A DNA stretch of 64,000 nt, from contig NC_064759.1 in assembly GCF_011397635.1 (NCBI RefSeq), positions 18,314,428 through 18,378,427 of the forward strand, in the 5' to 3' direction. Origin of the DNA: Epinephelus fuscoguttatus (Eukaryota; Chordata; Actinopteri; Perciformes; Serranidae). The notes under the pieces are model-generated. The model was not told the origin of the DNA. It saw only the letters and a list, made by a program, of their open reading frames with translations, and did not search any database. A program made the translations under genes and the position numbers. Below are positions 35,605 to 48,024 of the stretch, piece by piece; the stretch's first letter is position 1, and every line of letters begins with the position of its first letter.

Positions 35605-36515
35605 GAGGACCTGATTTGCAAAGGGGCACAAACGGAGACGGAAGAATGAGAATTATCCAGGGTGGATGAAGAGCGCTCATCTCTTCACTTTTTATTTAGC
35701 GAGCACCGACCCTGTGCGACTAAGCAGTGTTGTGGCGCAGGTTGCTCAGAAGAGAACTATGGATATCCACAGGGAACACACAGTGCTTGAGTCTCACATG
35801 TGCCAGTGGCCAGAGGGTGGCTGGCTCCAAGGTTGAGTTCCACCTCTCCCATTTCCTGGACATGAATGTAATAAAGAAATGCTGAAAATCTTAAAAAGCC
35901 ACTCTGAACAATGCTATGACACTGTGTAGCCTCAAAGCCTGGACTCCATGACAGTTTACCAGTACAAAGGTGTATTTATTTATTCCTATCTGAGAAAACT
36001 GATATAAAGAACAACCACCTTCTCTATTTTGGGATGTGGTTCTTATGATTTTTTTTTCTGAGAGTAGGATGGGGGAGAAAATTCAAATTAAGTTTTCTGC
36101 TCATGATTTTTTCCCATTCTATTTGGCCTAGTATTTAAATAAGCTCAGATGACAAGGTCATTTAAAGAAGAGCCTGTATTTTCTATCATAAGTCAGACAC
36201 GATAGAAGTACAATGCTATCTCATTTGAATGGGAGCCTCATCCAGATTTAAAAAATGGTTCACTTTTGGTAAAGTGCTGCCTTTTTAGATGTGATGTTCT
36301 CAAAAAAAAAAAAACCTACTGCTTTTACTGTATGAAGCTGTATAACTCCAACGTGTCCACACTGTTGTGTTCTATTGGAGATGTAGAACCGCCTTAATCG
36401 CGCAGATTCTTATTTATTGGTTGTTTATATTGTCCCCTTTTTTGTGGTCAAGATGGGGGGGTGGTCTTTGTGAAGGGGGTTTTGAGGATCAATAAAGATG
36501 GCCTGGATAGAAATG
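35605..36515 (+). other. cited4: cited4 3' untranslated region
   Basis: The region runs from the stop codon to a predicted cleavage site just after the AATAAA at 36491-36496, which is followed by a TGTGGCC-type GU-rich stretch. An earlier AATAAA at 35870-35875 could give a short form. An AU-rich element (overlapping ATTTA at 35974-35982) and further TTATTTATTGG near 36410 suggest an unstable transcript, as is usual for CITED mRNAs. Confidence 0.65.
36491..36496 (+). terminator. cited4: Probable distal polyadenylation signal of cited4
   Basis: This is a canonical AATAAA about 890 bases after the stop codon, with a G/T-rich stretch some 20-30 bases downstream. Confidence 0.6.
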
Positions 36516-38888
36516 TGGCCTGCTTTTCCATTCATTGCACAGTTCTTCCCCTCGGGCAGTGGAGAGAAAGCTGAGTGCTTAGGTTAACCTGTGGGTGAAG
36601 AGAAACCTCAGTTTCTCTCCAGTCTGGGATGGAAGCATTTAAACGGATGCAATATTTATGCTTTTTGAGAGGGATATATACTTGACTCCAAATCTCCTGG
36701 GTTTCCAGAATCCTATATTTTCCTCAATTTACTGTTGTAACTGCTAATAAGGCCACTGATGTCACTGATAGAGACATGATTGACACACGGTCACAGTGAC
36801 ATGTTTCTCTGCTGGTTAGCAAAGTATGAGCTGCATTACATGTCAGTGTGCATCTGATGTCACATCCCAGATAGTGATAACCAAATGTGATATGCTAGTC
36901 AACATTTGTTCTTGATGGTTATCCAAGCAAATGCCAAGCACTGACATTAGAGGCGGTTACAATTTAAGATATGCAGGCGAGATATTCATTTAAAGGTTGT
37001 TGGTGTTACAAAAGCAGCATCTGAATAACACTGGTTCCTCTGCAGCACCACAAACATTTGTTTCTTTTCTGTGTGTAAAGAGTTAATGCAAGTGTGTGTG
37101 TCCGTGTGTGGTTGGGGGAGGTGAAAATGACCAAAGAATGCTTACCTTGATGGGGGTTTAACTGACTTAAAAGCTCGTAAGCTCCTGACTCAAAGACAGC
37201 ACCGCTTTTCCTCAGCTCACCCAGCGGATGGTCAGAGAAACTATCGGCTCTAAATAAAAACAAATGACTTATGCAAATTCAGATGAACCCCGCTCAGGTC
37301 TGAGCCACAACCAGTTGGAGGAGTAAAACAATTTTCCTCATATAATTGCATTCATTATGAAATGAGGGTAAAGAGATTGTCTGCGGTGGCTGAGTTTGTT
37401 GGATTGTTTTGTGCCTGCAGGCTATGAAAACGCTTGATTGAGGTCATGTTGGGAATGTCATCGCCGCGTCGAGCTTTTTCACATTGTCAACAAAGGCATC
37501 TTTAGTGAGTAACGGGGGGAAAATGAGAGCACTGTGGTTCAAAACCAAGAATAGTGTTTGCTGATTGCTCAATTTTTGACTCAACTCTGTTCTTAAAGCG
37601 GCATCATCTCCTCTCATTTGTCCAATTGTGTTAAAGGCCGTCGTGCTCGATGTAAAACACGGTATCATGGATGATCCAGCCTGAAATATCCTGGCCTGAA
37701 TGTGGGCTTGTTTCAAGTAACAGAGACTGCTTAAGGGTGTGTGTATGTGTGTGTGTGTGTGTGTGGATTTTCTTGGCTTTGCACTGTCAAGAGAATGGCT
37801 TATAAGTAGGCCAACAGCCTTGGCACAGTGCTTAGTAACGGTTGCAGGTCCCTTGCCCAATGCCAATCTGGTGAGATGGTCTTCTGGTGTGTGGCACATG
37901 GGGCACGTTGGCACTCTGTCAGAGCTCTGTCTCCTCATATATCTCATAATTGTATGCTGCACTGCGAGCTCCTTCTTTAGCCCCAATTAAATGCATGTTT
38001 TTTTGTGTCTTGATTGTGACTCCATAGACGAAATGGTTAACTACGCTAAACAGCCCTGTTTGCTCTCCCAATCCCTTGTTATGACTGCCGCCCGCCTCAC
38101 AGAGGCCCGTCTAGACGCATGCTAAGCAGGGTGGGACACTCTGAGACGTTTACAGTTACTTCTGTTTTTCTTACTCTCGTTCTCAGCCCACCCACAGCAA
38201 CTACTCAATACAACACTGTTGTCTTCCTGTGGCGGTGTGCTGTTTTCTCAATATAAGTCAGAGACCAAAAGCCACATTCTGATAGAGAGGCAGACATGCA
38301 AAGTGAAAAAGACGAGACATAAGAAGAGGGGAGGGAAAATGTCAGGATCTCTTCAGCTGAAAATTAGAAATTAGGTGGAGGGTTTTTTAGTTTTGTTGTG
38401 GTCCCTGGGGATTTCTTAGCTGGGTTTTCCCACAAGTCTTTTATGATTCCATTTAAAACCCTTCACGCGAGGTATGTTAAATGCAATCCAGATAACATTC
38501 CTCTCCTCTGCCACATATCTGTGTATACATACTGTATGTATCTGTACATTGAGCAGTGTCTAGTTTTCTGTTTCCAGGCTTTGGTCCAGCTGGTGCCAAG
38601 CCTGCGCTCGTGGTAATCTCAGGCCGTAGCGCCAATGATGGATAGGTGGTCATTTGCCGTTGTCACGCATGGCCAGGTCTTCACATGCGTACACACTCAC
38701 AGCATCAGCACACAGTCTGATCAAACAGGCTAACAGGGATACCTCGCTATCAGTGTGGAGCCAGGGGAAGATAAAGGGTTTAAATCTCATCTGTGGTCAT
38801 TGTGATCATTACACTACCAGTATGTTGGTAGATTATGGTGGATCCATTAGTGGTGTCAATGAGGGAAAGAACATCCAGAAAATATCAC
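36516..38888. other. Intergenic stretch downstream of cited4
   Basis: No exon is recognised. A TG-rich microsatellite lies at 37737-37765. A reverse open frame of 180 codons (37444-37986) crosses that repeat, giving Thr-His runs, and resembles nothing known. Single-copy-looking DNA at 37840-37990 could be regulatory. Confidence 0.4.
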
Positions 38889-39836
38889 TTAAAGGTTCAG
38901 TGGGAAAGATTTAGGGGGATTTAGTGGCAGCTAGTGGTGAGGATTGCAGAGTGCAACTGGCTGACACTTCTCCTGGTTGGAATTCCTTCAGTGTTCATTG
39001 TTCAAAGGGGCTGCAGAGGTTTTCACCTCTCCAAACAAAGAACTAGGGGTCTCATTTATAAACATTGGGTAGACACAAAATGAGGTGTGAAAGAGGCAAA
39101 TGCCACCTCCCATGCAAAAGTTGTGATCTATAAAAACAGACTTGATGAGAGAAACTTTGACCCATGCTTGCAAACACTTTGGAGACAGGAAACTGGTGAC
39201 TCAGATGGTGAAGGGGAGGCCTGATTTTAGAAACTGATGACTATTTTTGGTGCAAACTATTATGGCTTTTGACAATTTTGACAATAGGTACAATTTTAGA
39301 ATGGATCCTATGCGTTGTTTTATAAATGAGACCCCCAGGTGATTATAATTGGTTTAAAACACTGAATAAATCAGTGTCATGTCACAACTCAGTGTTTTTC
39401 CGACAATATTTGGCACGTCGCAGGTGGCCAGCTTGCCCTTATTTTCTCTGATAACGTAAAATCCAGACGTTCAGGAGGTTTTTATTGGTAGCAAAATTGT
39501 CTGCAGAGATCTTTTCCTCTCCAAAACAAACAGACCCAGTGATTAAAGCTGGTAAAAATGCTGAAGAAAGAAGTTTAACACTAAAAAAATCTGTTTTTCC
39601 AATGCCCTCGCCACGTAGGGGCTGCTAACTACGGTGGCCGATGCTAAAATGCAAATGATCACATGTAGAGCCAGTGTTTGGTTTGTTTGCTACTGTAAAA
39701 ACATGGCGGTGCATTGTTATGATCTCAATAGAGGAGGACTCACTCTAAGATAACAAAAACACAAAGATTCTTTTTTTTTTAGGTGATAGTACACTAAAGA
39801 AAATATTCCATTTCTACCAACACACTAGACCTTTAA
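38889..39836. mobile_element. TTAAAGG-ended teleost repeat with nested insertion
   Basis: The left end reads TTAAAGGTTCAGTGGGAAAG and the right end, inverted, reads TTAAAGGTCTAGTGTG, so the ends are imperfect inverse repeats. The text resembles a very common fish repeat whose consensus starts near TTTAAAGGTCCAGTGTGTAGG. Other copies in this window are 42150-43367 and 43568-43640. A second element at 39046-39336 interrupts it; on either side the host sequence is continuous (GAACTA, then GGTGATTATAA). Confidence 0.6.
39046..39336. mobile_element. Short TIR element (GGGGTCTCATTTATAAA) nested in the previous one
   Basis: The left end GGGGTCTCATTTATAAA (39046-39062) has an exact inverse TTTATAAATGAGACCCC near 39319-39335. 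The element is about 290 bases with no coding potential, a MITE-like size. The target duplication is unclear, so the superfamily is not assigned. It must have inserted after the surrounding repeat. Confidence 0.65.
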
Positions 39837-42149
39837 ATAAAAAATCACTTTAAATTTGTAATTTCGAAACAGGTATGACTGAACTAAGCATTACCTTTCA
39901 AACTCTGAGATGGTATTAAAAGGACTCATGTCAAGAATCCCCCAGTGTGAGTAACTGTAAAGCAAAGAGTGAAATACACAACGAAAGTGAGAAACAAAGT
40001 GAGAAGAAAACTCGAGTTTCCCAGATGAGAGGATGAGTTATTTATTGACAACAAGGTGCACGTTTCTATCTGTGTGTGTGTGTGTATATTGTGTGAAGAG
40101 GGCACATGTTTGAACCTGTTTGCTTTAACAAGAGAGGTTGGAGGTTTTTGGCATGTTTTGTGTTAACCTTGTGTGTGTGTGGCTGTGTGTAGTGGTGTAT
40201 GAGTGTGCGCGTGAGCCGGCAGGGGGCAAATAAACAGCAAATCCCTCAGGGCAGGGTTCATCCAGTGGACATGTTACTCAAGCCAAACTTCCTGATTTTC
40301 TAGCTGAACAGTTACCTTGCATCTCCACCTGACGTGCAGTCTTATTGGACCCCGCTCTCCCCCTCCCCGCGCATCGAGTTGCCATCGTAAAAACACAAAC
40401 ATCTCACGGATATTTCAATTCAACAGGCTTTGTCTAGAAAACATCAGTTGTTGCACTGTTGAATCCCGCTCCCGGGCTTTTTAGTAAAGCTCAGCGTCTT
40501 CTGAGCAGCAAAACCTTTCCTCTCTTTTGCACACGAGGGAAAAAGCAATATAATCACATCACACTTTCTTTCCCAGAGCCACATAGTTTAGCCGGGTCTC
40601 GGTAATTGTTTTGTTTTCCATATGAATCCTGCTGAGGAGGCTTTTAAATGCAGCCATGTACCTTGTAAATGCAGCCTCCAGAGGTAAGTTGCTGATTTTG
40701 GCATGTCGGGGCAGGTGACACAGGGGTTGCCTAGTGACTAGCAACTCCTCCTCCGACCCCCCTCCCCAAATCTGGGGTTGAATGGTTTGCCAGCTCTTTG
40801 AAGTAGAAGGAGGGGGTGTAAATAATTTATTTTCCTGCGCACAGCTGACACTTCTCCGTCGAAGCGGCTCAAACACATTGTGGAGTCCCAACAATGTCTA
40901 AAGGTGGTAAATATTTAAGGGCTGTGTGATTTACACAGTTGAGCCAAACTGAGCAGAGTTGCGGTTTCGCAACAGTGGCAGAAAGTTAACCTGGGTGTCA
41001 GCGCATAGAGCTAAAATGTTATATTGTTCCTTCCTTTTTTTAACTGCACGCATTACCAAATGAAAAGTGTTTTATCGTGCATTTCAAACTGATTCTGCTA
41101 CAGGAATACGCTTTAATTATCCCTCCTTTTACCCGCTCCTTTGTTTTGTTGTTCAATGTGTCAAAATCTGCCAAGCATGGTACAGGGGAATACTAACATT
41201 TAACAGCAACACTTGTGCAAAGTAATACAATCCGAAACAAAAGCAAATAGTACCCATTTGAAACTTAAAATGTTTCATCGTTGTTGACAAAGTGTCGGCG
41301 AGATACTCCTGTCATGACACTTGACTACTCTGCAGTATCTCAAGTGTATCTGACAGTCTCAGTGAAGAGCACCGTAAGCCTCACAAAAGGTTTCATTTTG
41401 TTGCAAAGCTTTTTCAGAAGTTCATATTGTGTTCACCTCCTGTACTGGCAATTTTACTTGACTCCGGCTCGTTTAATGTGAGCAGGGAAATTATGCGGTG
41501 CTGCCTGGGAGAGTTACAGGTTCATAGGTTAGAATAGAGGGAAACAGTATTAGCACAGGCTATGTTCTGTACACAGTGTCTTTGTGAGCAGGGCTTTAAG
41601 CCTGCGTGCTAATCTGGCTACAGTGGCAAGCACATGCTACCAGAGACAGAATAACAGGCTATAGGCTGGGGGTGGAATTAATACAAGAGAGCAGTTCTTG
41701 TGAGGCTTTACAAGTGTTATCCTGCTGGTAGAATATCCATGTACTGTAATATCTATGTGTTAATGGCAGGGAGAATCACATACATGTCATAATCACCTGC
41801 GTATTTGTTGTTGTTTTTTGGGTGTGTTTATGTGTGATCCATGTTCTTTGCATTTGTTGAAAGATAATACCCACGCTGCCGTGTGACAAACATTTTCCTT
41901 GTAGGAAAGTCCTGACATTAGCCGGCCCACACCATCTGTAGGCACGAGGCTCACAGGGAAAGCGTGTTGGGTTGAGTGCTGTCAAGGCAGCGTTCTTAGC
42001 AGATTTTATCTCCCAATCAAAAGTCACTGGAGACAAGCAGGCGAATCAGGTCAGTAGCCTCATTTGTGGAAGGTGATGAAATCAGATTTTTAGTAAAATT
42101 TGTCACAAAGCATGGCTGTCTGTGTCATGTAAGACAAACTTTTTTTTGG
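39837..42149. other. Intergenic stretch, no gene recognised
   Basis: Open frames are short and unrecognisable. A TG-rich tract is at about 40071-40086. The stretch 40280-40560 has non-repetitive GC-rich parts that could be regulatory, but nothing is proven. Confidence 0.35.
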
Positions 42150-42620
42150 GTTCAAAGATTCAATGTGTAGGAATGGAGCATAATACTGTAAAATATGAAT
42201 TTTTTTTAGTGTATAATCACCTGAAAACAGGAACCATCATGTTTTGTTATAATTAACCTTTTATTATTTACATTGGACGGGGTTCCTTGTCTACGGGCAT
42301 CACTGTGTTGTATTGTCATATTTTTACAGTAGCCCAGAATGGAAGAACCAAACACTGGCTCTAGGGCCATTTGTGTTTTTGTGTTAGATAGAGCGTCAGA
42401 GAAACACATCTTTTTAACATGAATTTGCTTTACTCAGTGTTTTTACCAGTTTAAATCAGCTGGTCCATTTGTTCTGGAGAGGAAGAGACCTCTGCGGATA
42501 ATTTGGCTCCCAGTGAAAACCTCCTGAACCATGGAAAATGAAGGAATTCTAACCAGAAGATTCAGCTGGTTGCAATTTGTAATCCTCACCACTAGATGGC
42601 ACTAATCCTCCTAAATCTTA

Positions 42621-43344
42621 GGGTGCTTTCACACTTGTCCTGTTTGGTTCAGTTCAATTGAGCTCAAGTTTGTTTGCCCCCTAAGTGCAGTTTGTTTGAG
42701 CAGGTGTGAACACAGCAATCACACTCGGGTGTGCACCAAAACAACCGGACCAAGACCACCTCTTCAAGAAGGTCTCGGTCCGGTTACAAACAAACTCTGG
42801 TGCAGTTCTTCTGTGGTGAGAACGTGTTCCGACCTGGATGTGAACCAACTGCAGTCACATGACACGTTGTTTGGGTTAAACATGAGCATGTTACAGTCCT
42901 GGAGGATTATTAATGTGCACCTCCTCCTGTACTGCCTTAATATGCACATTCAGCACATCCAATGCATCAAAACATTGTTTTCTAGTTGGAGCCGCGCCTC
43001 GTTTTCAAACTGTATGGTTTGACTAAAATGAACAATGACAGCAATATAGTCCACGATGAGCAGCGCTAAAATCAACCTGCGTAGTTGTCCCTCCATTGTG
43101 ACATTAGAAAGTGTCACATTTATCTTGCAAGTGGACTCTTCTTCAACATTTGGTTTACTTCCTGGATTTTTCCCACATGGAAATTCTGACCAATCAAGAG
43201 CAGCTTTCTCACACAAAGAATTTTATCTGGCCCGCTGGTAAATGCTGACATGAGAGCACGAACTCTAGGCAATTATGGAACTTCGTAACAAAATTAGTCG
43301 CTGATTCGGACCAAAGCAAGACAACTCTAGGTCTGAAAGCACCC
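42621..43344 (-). mobile_element. Harbinger-like non-autonomous element, copy 2
   Basis: The ends are GGGTGCTTTCA and TGAAAGCACCC, and both sides are flanked by TTA (42618-42620 and 43345-43347). It is about 87 bases longer than copy 1 (24596-25232), and the shared interior is in the opposite orientation. It contains the matching 88-codon frame at 42950-43216. Confidence 0.65.
42950..43216 (-). CDS. 88-residue reading frame in Harbinger-like copy 2
   Basis: The protein starts MCEKAALDWS and carries the same hydrophobic stretch (LILALLIVDYIAVIVHF) and the same C-terminus (VLMHWMC) as the frame at 24726-24992. From residue 32 onward the two differ at about one position. I do not recognise a domain. 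It may be the remnant of a transposon-encoded protein, or open only by chance in two young copies. Confidence 0.25.
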   Translation of the reverse strand: MCEKAALDWSEFPCGKNPGSKPNVEEESTCKINVTLSNVTMEGQLRRLILALLIVDYIAVIVHFSQTIQFENEARLQLENNVLMHWMC

Positions 43345-43429
43345 TTACACACCGGACCTTTAAAAAAGTAAGTAAGTAAAAGTAGGGAGTACTTTCCTGA
43401 GTTGTCATGCTTCCTTTGAAGTGTGATCT

Positions 43430-43840
43430 AGCGCTGCAGTGTTTAGTCAATGAATCGATTGGCCGATTGACAGAAAACAATTTGGCATTTTGGTAACTGG
43501 ATAATAATTTAAGTAATTTTTTAAGCAAAAATTTAAGCCAAACATTTGCTGATTTATTTCATGCAGCTTAAAGGTCAAGTGTTTAGGATTTAGTGGCATC
43601 TAGTGATGAGGTTGCAGATTGCAACCAACTGGACCTTTAAATGTGAAAATGATGCTTGATGCTTTTCTTCGTCATACATGATAACAAAATGAATACCTTT
43701 GGATTTTTGGACTGTTGATCAGACAAAATAAACCTTGGGCTCTCTGAAATTAAGCTTCACAGAGCATGTCTCACTATTTTTATTTTGACATTTTATTGAC
43801 AAAACAATTAATCGAGAAAGTGAGGTGTCTATTTTTTCTA
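43430..43840. repeat. Probable ancient DNA-repeat with nested TTAAAGG fragment
   Basis: Phrases such as AGTCAATGAATCGATTGGCC, AATTTAAGCCAAACATTTGC and CAAAACAATTAATCGAGAAA resemble a common fish repeat. A 73-base piece at 43568-43640, bounded by TTAAAGG and CCTTTAA, interrupts it and belongs to the same family as the element at 38889. Boundaries are approximate. Confidence 0.4.
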
Positions 43841-43879
43841 CACTGCTGGTGGAGTTAATCCCAGTACAGATGGAATGGC

Positions 43880-44815
43880 AGTGACACCAAATAAAACATT
43901 ACAGCTTACACGGGGACATAACTGCAAAGATTAAAAACTTTTTGTGTGTCTATCAACTGCCAGATTTTGGGAAGAAGTTTGCAGCCTAATTTTTTTGATG
44001 CTCTGGTGATAATTCTGTTCATTATCTTTGCTGTGTGCCTGGAAGTGTTTCTATAGCAGACAGTAATCGATAGTGACAGGATGCTCTGGATTATGGCTGT
44101 GTAATATTGGACCAGTAGACCCTGCCTGACAGTGTTTCTTGACTTGTCTCAGGAAATGAAGTCTCTGTCGGGCTTTTCGTATTTGATGATTAGTGTTGAG
44201 GTTCCATTTCAGGTTATTGCTAATATTTGTGCCAAGAAACTTATAGTCTGAGTCGGTTATTGTAACTGGTTGGCTGTCGATGGGAATAGGTGCTTTTATT
44301 GATTGTTATGTTCGGACCAGGTCATATTACCTGCACCATTTGACTGGCCTCTCTACCCAGCTTCATCGTCCTTCAAGTAGTATCATCTGCGTATTTCAGA
44401 ATCCTGATGGAGGCTGATTATGATCTGAAATTACTGGTAAGGAGAGAGACACACAGCGCAGACAGGACACATCCCTGTGGCATCCCCATGTTGGTGGTCA
44501 GGGGACGGAAAGTGATGTTATTGAATCTGACCACTTGGCTCCTATCCTTGAGAAAATCCAGGACCCAGAGGCACAATGAGATGTTAATGTTCATATCCTG
44601 GAGTTTCCTGAATAGCTTCAGAAGGCTGACAATATTAAAAGCGGACCTGAAATCGATGAACAGAATTCTTGCGCAGGCATATTTGGACTCAAGATGTTGG
44701 AGGGTGAAGTGCGGTGCCAGGTTGACTTCATCGTCTGTGGACTGATTAGGTCGATATGCAGGCTGTAGTGGGTCCATCAGGTGGGATGTGACTGATTTCA
44801 CCTCTTCAACTCCCC
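43880..44815 (-). pseudogene. LINE reverse-transcriptase fragment
   Basis: Read on the - strand, 44801-44418 encodes a piece of non-LTR reverse transcriptase: LQPAYRPNQSTDDEVNLA, then ARILFIDFRSAFNIV, then GMPQGCVLSALCVSLLTS. This is the RT pattern with YRPN, the FIDFRSAFN block and PQGCVLSP-like motifs. The frame then breaks, and further downstream (44270-44150) YKFLGTNISNNLKW and RKARQRLHFLRQVKKH appear, the conserved region after the catalytic core. The FADD box is not intact. It is a 3' part of a jockey/L2/Rex-like LINE copy with stops, not a live gene. Clade assignment is uncertain. Confidence 0.75.
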
Positions 44816-47800
44816 ATTCACAACCATTCTTTTTCTTTTTAAGGGGTGCAGGGGATCTTTAGGGGGAGTTTATAAACCAACAATATATGACACATAGAGG
44901 TGACATCATCTGAAAGCAGGGAATAGAGCATTATGATGGAAGTATACGATGGCCATCCCCATGCTCAATCATGTCTCATAAGTTGTTGCAGCAATTTTTG
45001 GGTTGATACCATTTGTGACACAGATTTAAGGCTAAATATAAGCTTTTTTTAATCAACTGTGAATTGACGAAATGGTAAAAAGATTTAGAGATATCTGTAC
45101 GAATTTTTTTGGCAATTGGATGGCAATCACTTCTGATCTGGAAACTGCTAAGAAACCCTCTTGTTGTCAATGTATCTGAGGAAGTCAAACATCTTCTGAA
45201 TGCTTGAGGTCTCTGGTTTGTGGCTGTGAAGTTTCACGAGGCTGTGACCATGCTAGAGCCCCCAGTAGGTCATTTTATACAGTGAAGTTTCTAAAAACTG
45301 TTCTAGCTACAATCAAATGGCTAATATGGAGGCTAACATTATCACATACAAATAAAACTGGGCTGATTTAATTCACAAGAGTCTGAGCTTTCTAATCATA
45401 TCCAAGTTGATTCCATGTAATTCCAACACTGTCAATGGACTTCAGTATCCAGAAATATAACAACACATTTGCACTGCATGCAAAAAAAACCTGCATAGTA
45501 TTTGTCCCAAACTGTTTGGGACTAGCACAAAGTAGGCATGTGAATGAAGAGGGGACTCATGGGTATCCGCACAACCCATTGCTGTTAAGATATCTTGAGG
45601 TCATCAGTCAAAGGGCCCCTGTGAAAATGGCCATATTTGTTTTTCCCTCACCAAAATCTGGCCTAAATTTATTTATTTATTTAACCGATTTCCCTTCAAG
45701 CTGGCATGACATGGTTGGCACCAATGGATTCCTTGGGTCCTCTAGTTTCATATGATGCAAGTATGGTTATAATGGTAGAGTTTTTGAAAGAGGCTGGCTT
45801 TTTTTGCAGGTTTTTAAAACATGGGAAAACCCGCTGAAAAATAGTTTAAGACTCCTTTCCCTTTGCCAGTACACCAGAGCTGTGTACATGGCTCTACAGA
45901 AGAAGAGTGAGTCTTTATTTGTGCTTTTTCACCCTTCATGGACAGGCTGGAAAACAGGTTAGTAAACAATAGAAAGCAGCATTTTAAACATCTCTTACTT
46001 ATTCAGTGTCTTTTTCAAATTCACGTCATCACTGCATCTCTCCACTGAAGGGGCGAAAATTAATGCATTCACCGAGGTGTTGTTTTTCCATCAATGCCAA
46101 TGGTGCAACTGATAAATACCTGTGACTACTGCAGTCATTTGACGCAGGTGTGAATGCCGATTATAACCTTTCCTATACCATTAAAAAGCAAGATGTTGGC
46201 GGGAGTTTAGCGAGTGTTTTTGTTGTTGTTTTTTTGGTAAAGACTGTGGCCAGTTGGTCTGAACATTGTTAAGGTAAGAAAAATGGGGTGATTGATAATG
46301 GAAACATTATTAGCTGCAGCCCTAGTGTGGTCACATACATCCTTCATTTTTGGGTTACATAAACCCCCAGAGGTTTTGTCTCATGACTAACCAATAACAG
46401 ACAAAAGTGTCCCATACTGCAGAAGAATGTTGTATGTTGAACTCCCTGCAGGGCAAAATAAAGCTAGAACATATAGACATGAATAAATAATAATAAGAAA
46501 CCCTGACAGTTAGTTTGTCGGTCCTCACAACTCTTGAAGGAATTAGATCGTGCATTTATTGCACAGCCTGGAAATATAATCCAAAGATCAACCTGACAAA
46601 GAAATTCAAGCACATTCTTTTATAACTGAGGGCTTTATAGACACACAGAGACCTGAGGCCAGCAGGATGCTCACCCCAAAGCACCTCAACTGTCAGCCCA
46701 AAAGGCATGCTGGGAATTCTGGTATCAGCTGGGGAGAAAGTGATGGACTGAGCACCTTATTTTTGTGTTGCTTCTCTCCTGCCGTGCCCGCACTTGTCTG
46801 CAGATTACAATGTGCCAGGCTGGTTCTGCAGAGAATATGGTATTTCCATGCCATATCATGACACTTGAAGCAAAGATCTGAGAGTCGGTTTTTTTCCTCA
46901 CAGTTATGACTGCTCTGCAAGCCCGCAAAACTTCCTTTCATGCATACTGAAACTGTCTCACTGCTCTATATGGTGTTTGACTGTTGAGGCAAACACACTG
47001 GATGACTCAGGAGCAGTGCACAGCATTGTTGGTAAATATCAGGGGAAGAATTCCCCCAAAGGTGCTGAATACCACTGTATGTCATAACAATAAAGATAAC
47101 CTATCTTGCTTGTGTGTTTTCAGACAACCCAGCCAGTCATGTTGAATATTCACCTCAATACTTTAACACCTTTGCCTGCTGCCCTTTCAGCAACACAAGA
47201 ATGGCGCCTGATAAAAATCACTGTAGATTTAGGCGCTTGAGTAAAAACCCGCTTCACAACCTTCACAAACACAATATGAAGCACAAGGAGCTGTTATTTC
47301 TATAAATAGCACTGGCTTCATGCACAACACTTTGGCTACTATTACACATCAACAAGCACAGGCATCAGCCACGAGCTCTGAGCTTGTCACATGTGCCTGA
47401 GCATAACACACAGCACAGATTGTGAGTATGTGTCATATGCTCACACACAGAGAAACGCATTCATACTCGTCCATGTCAGTTAGAATCGGTGGGTTTGGTC
47501 ACTGTTTTTCGACCTAACGTGATATGTTTTCCTGTTTTCGCAGGGAGGATGTGGTTAAGATTTTCTGTCTTCTGTTGAGTTGCTTCGGCAGACACAAGTA
47601 ATTTTTCGCCCACAAGCTTAATAGCCCACTCATGTACTGACAGAAACAATGACAGCAATATTTACCAGAAGCAGCACGAACAATAGGTTAAGATAATCAT
47701 AAAAGAGGAGGTCTTTAAATATTGGAGAACACGTTAAAATAACTGCAAAGCAATACAGGAGAAAATACTGACGCTGGAGCAACAAAATCACAACAACCAC

Positions 47801-48024
47801 ATGATAAAATCTTTACGTGGTATAAAAATATCACTGAGATTATCATGCTGACTCTACCAGATGGAGATATGGCCACCCATGGCAGTGCATGTCAGTGAGT
47901 CCCAAGGAGAAACAGCAAGGAGACATGACTGCAAAAAGGTAAATGAGGCTGTGCTGCCCCCTGTTGGTGAACTACTGTAAATAAAATTAAAAAAAATCCC
48001 AGTACATGGCAGTAAATGTATTCT
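44816..48024. other. Intergenic stretch, mainly repeat-like
   Basis: Parts (about 45190-45760) read like dispersed fish repeats and no exon is recognised. At 46290-46325 is a short phrase typical of the end of the repeat family at 43430. No RNA gene was found. Confidence 0.35.

Larger units (their letters stand above)
42150..43367. mobile_element. TTAAAGG-family repeat split by a Harbinger-like copy
   Basis: About 42150-42620 reads as the body of the common fish repeat (phrases GTGTATAATCACCTGAAAAC, ACAGTAGCCCAGAATGGAAG, CACCACTAGATGGCACTAAT). The text breaks at CTAAATCTTA and resumes at 43345 with TTACACACCGGACCTTTAA, its expected end. The 724 bases between are the inserted element, with TTA duplicated at the junctions. 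Confidence 0.6.

Noticed and set aside
35169..35621. Reverse open frame of 150 codons antisense to cited4
   Set aside because: Its Cys-rich composition arises from reading the Gln codons backwards; it is not an independent gene.
37444..37986. Reverse open frame of 180 codons downstream of cited4
   Set aside because: It translates across a CA/TG microsatellite (Thr-His runs) and has no recognisable domain or splice pattern.
44418..44801. Reverse 127-codon frame as a host gene
   Set aside because: The YRPN, FIDFRSAFN and PQGCVLS blocks identify it as LINE reverse transcriptase, and the frame is broken downstream.
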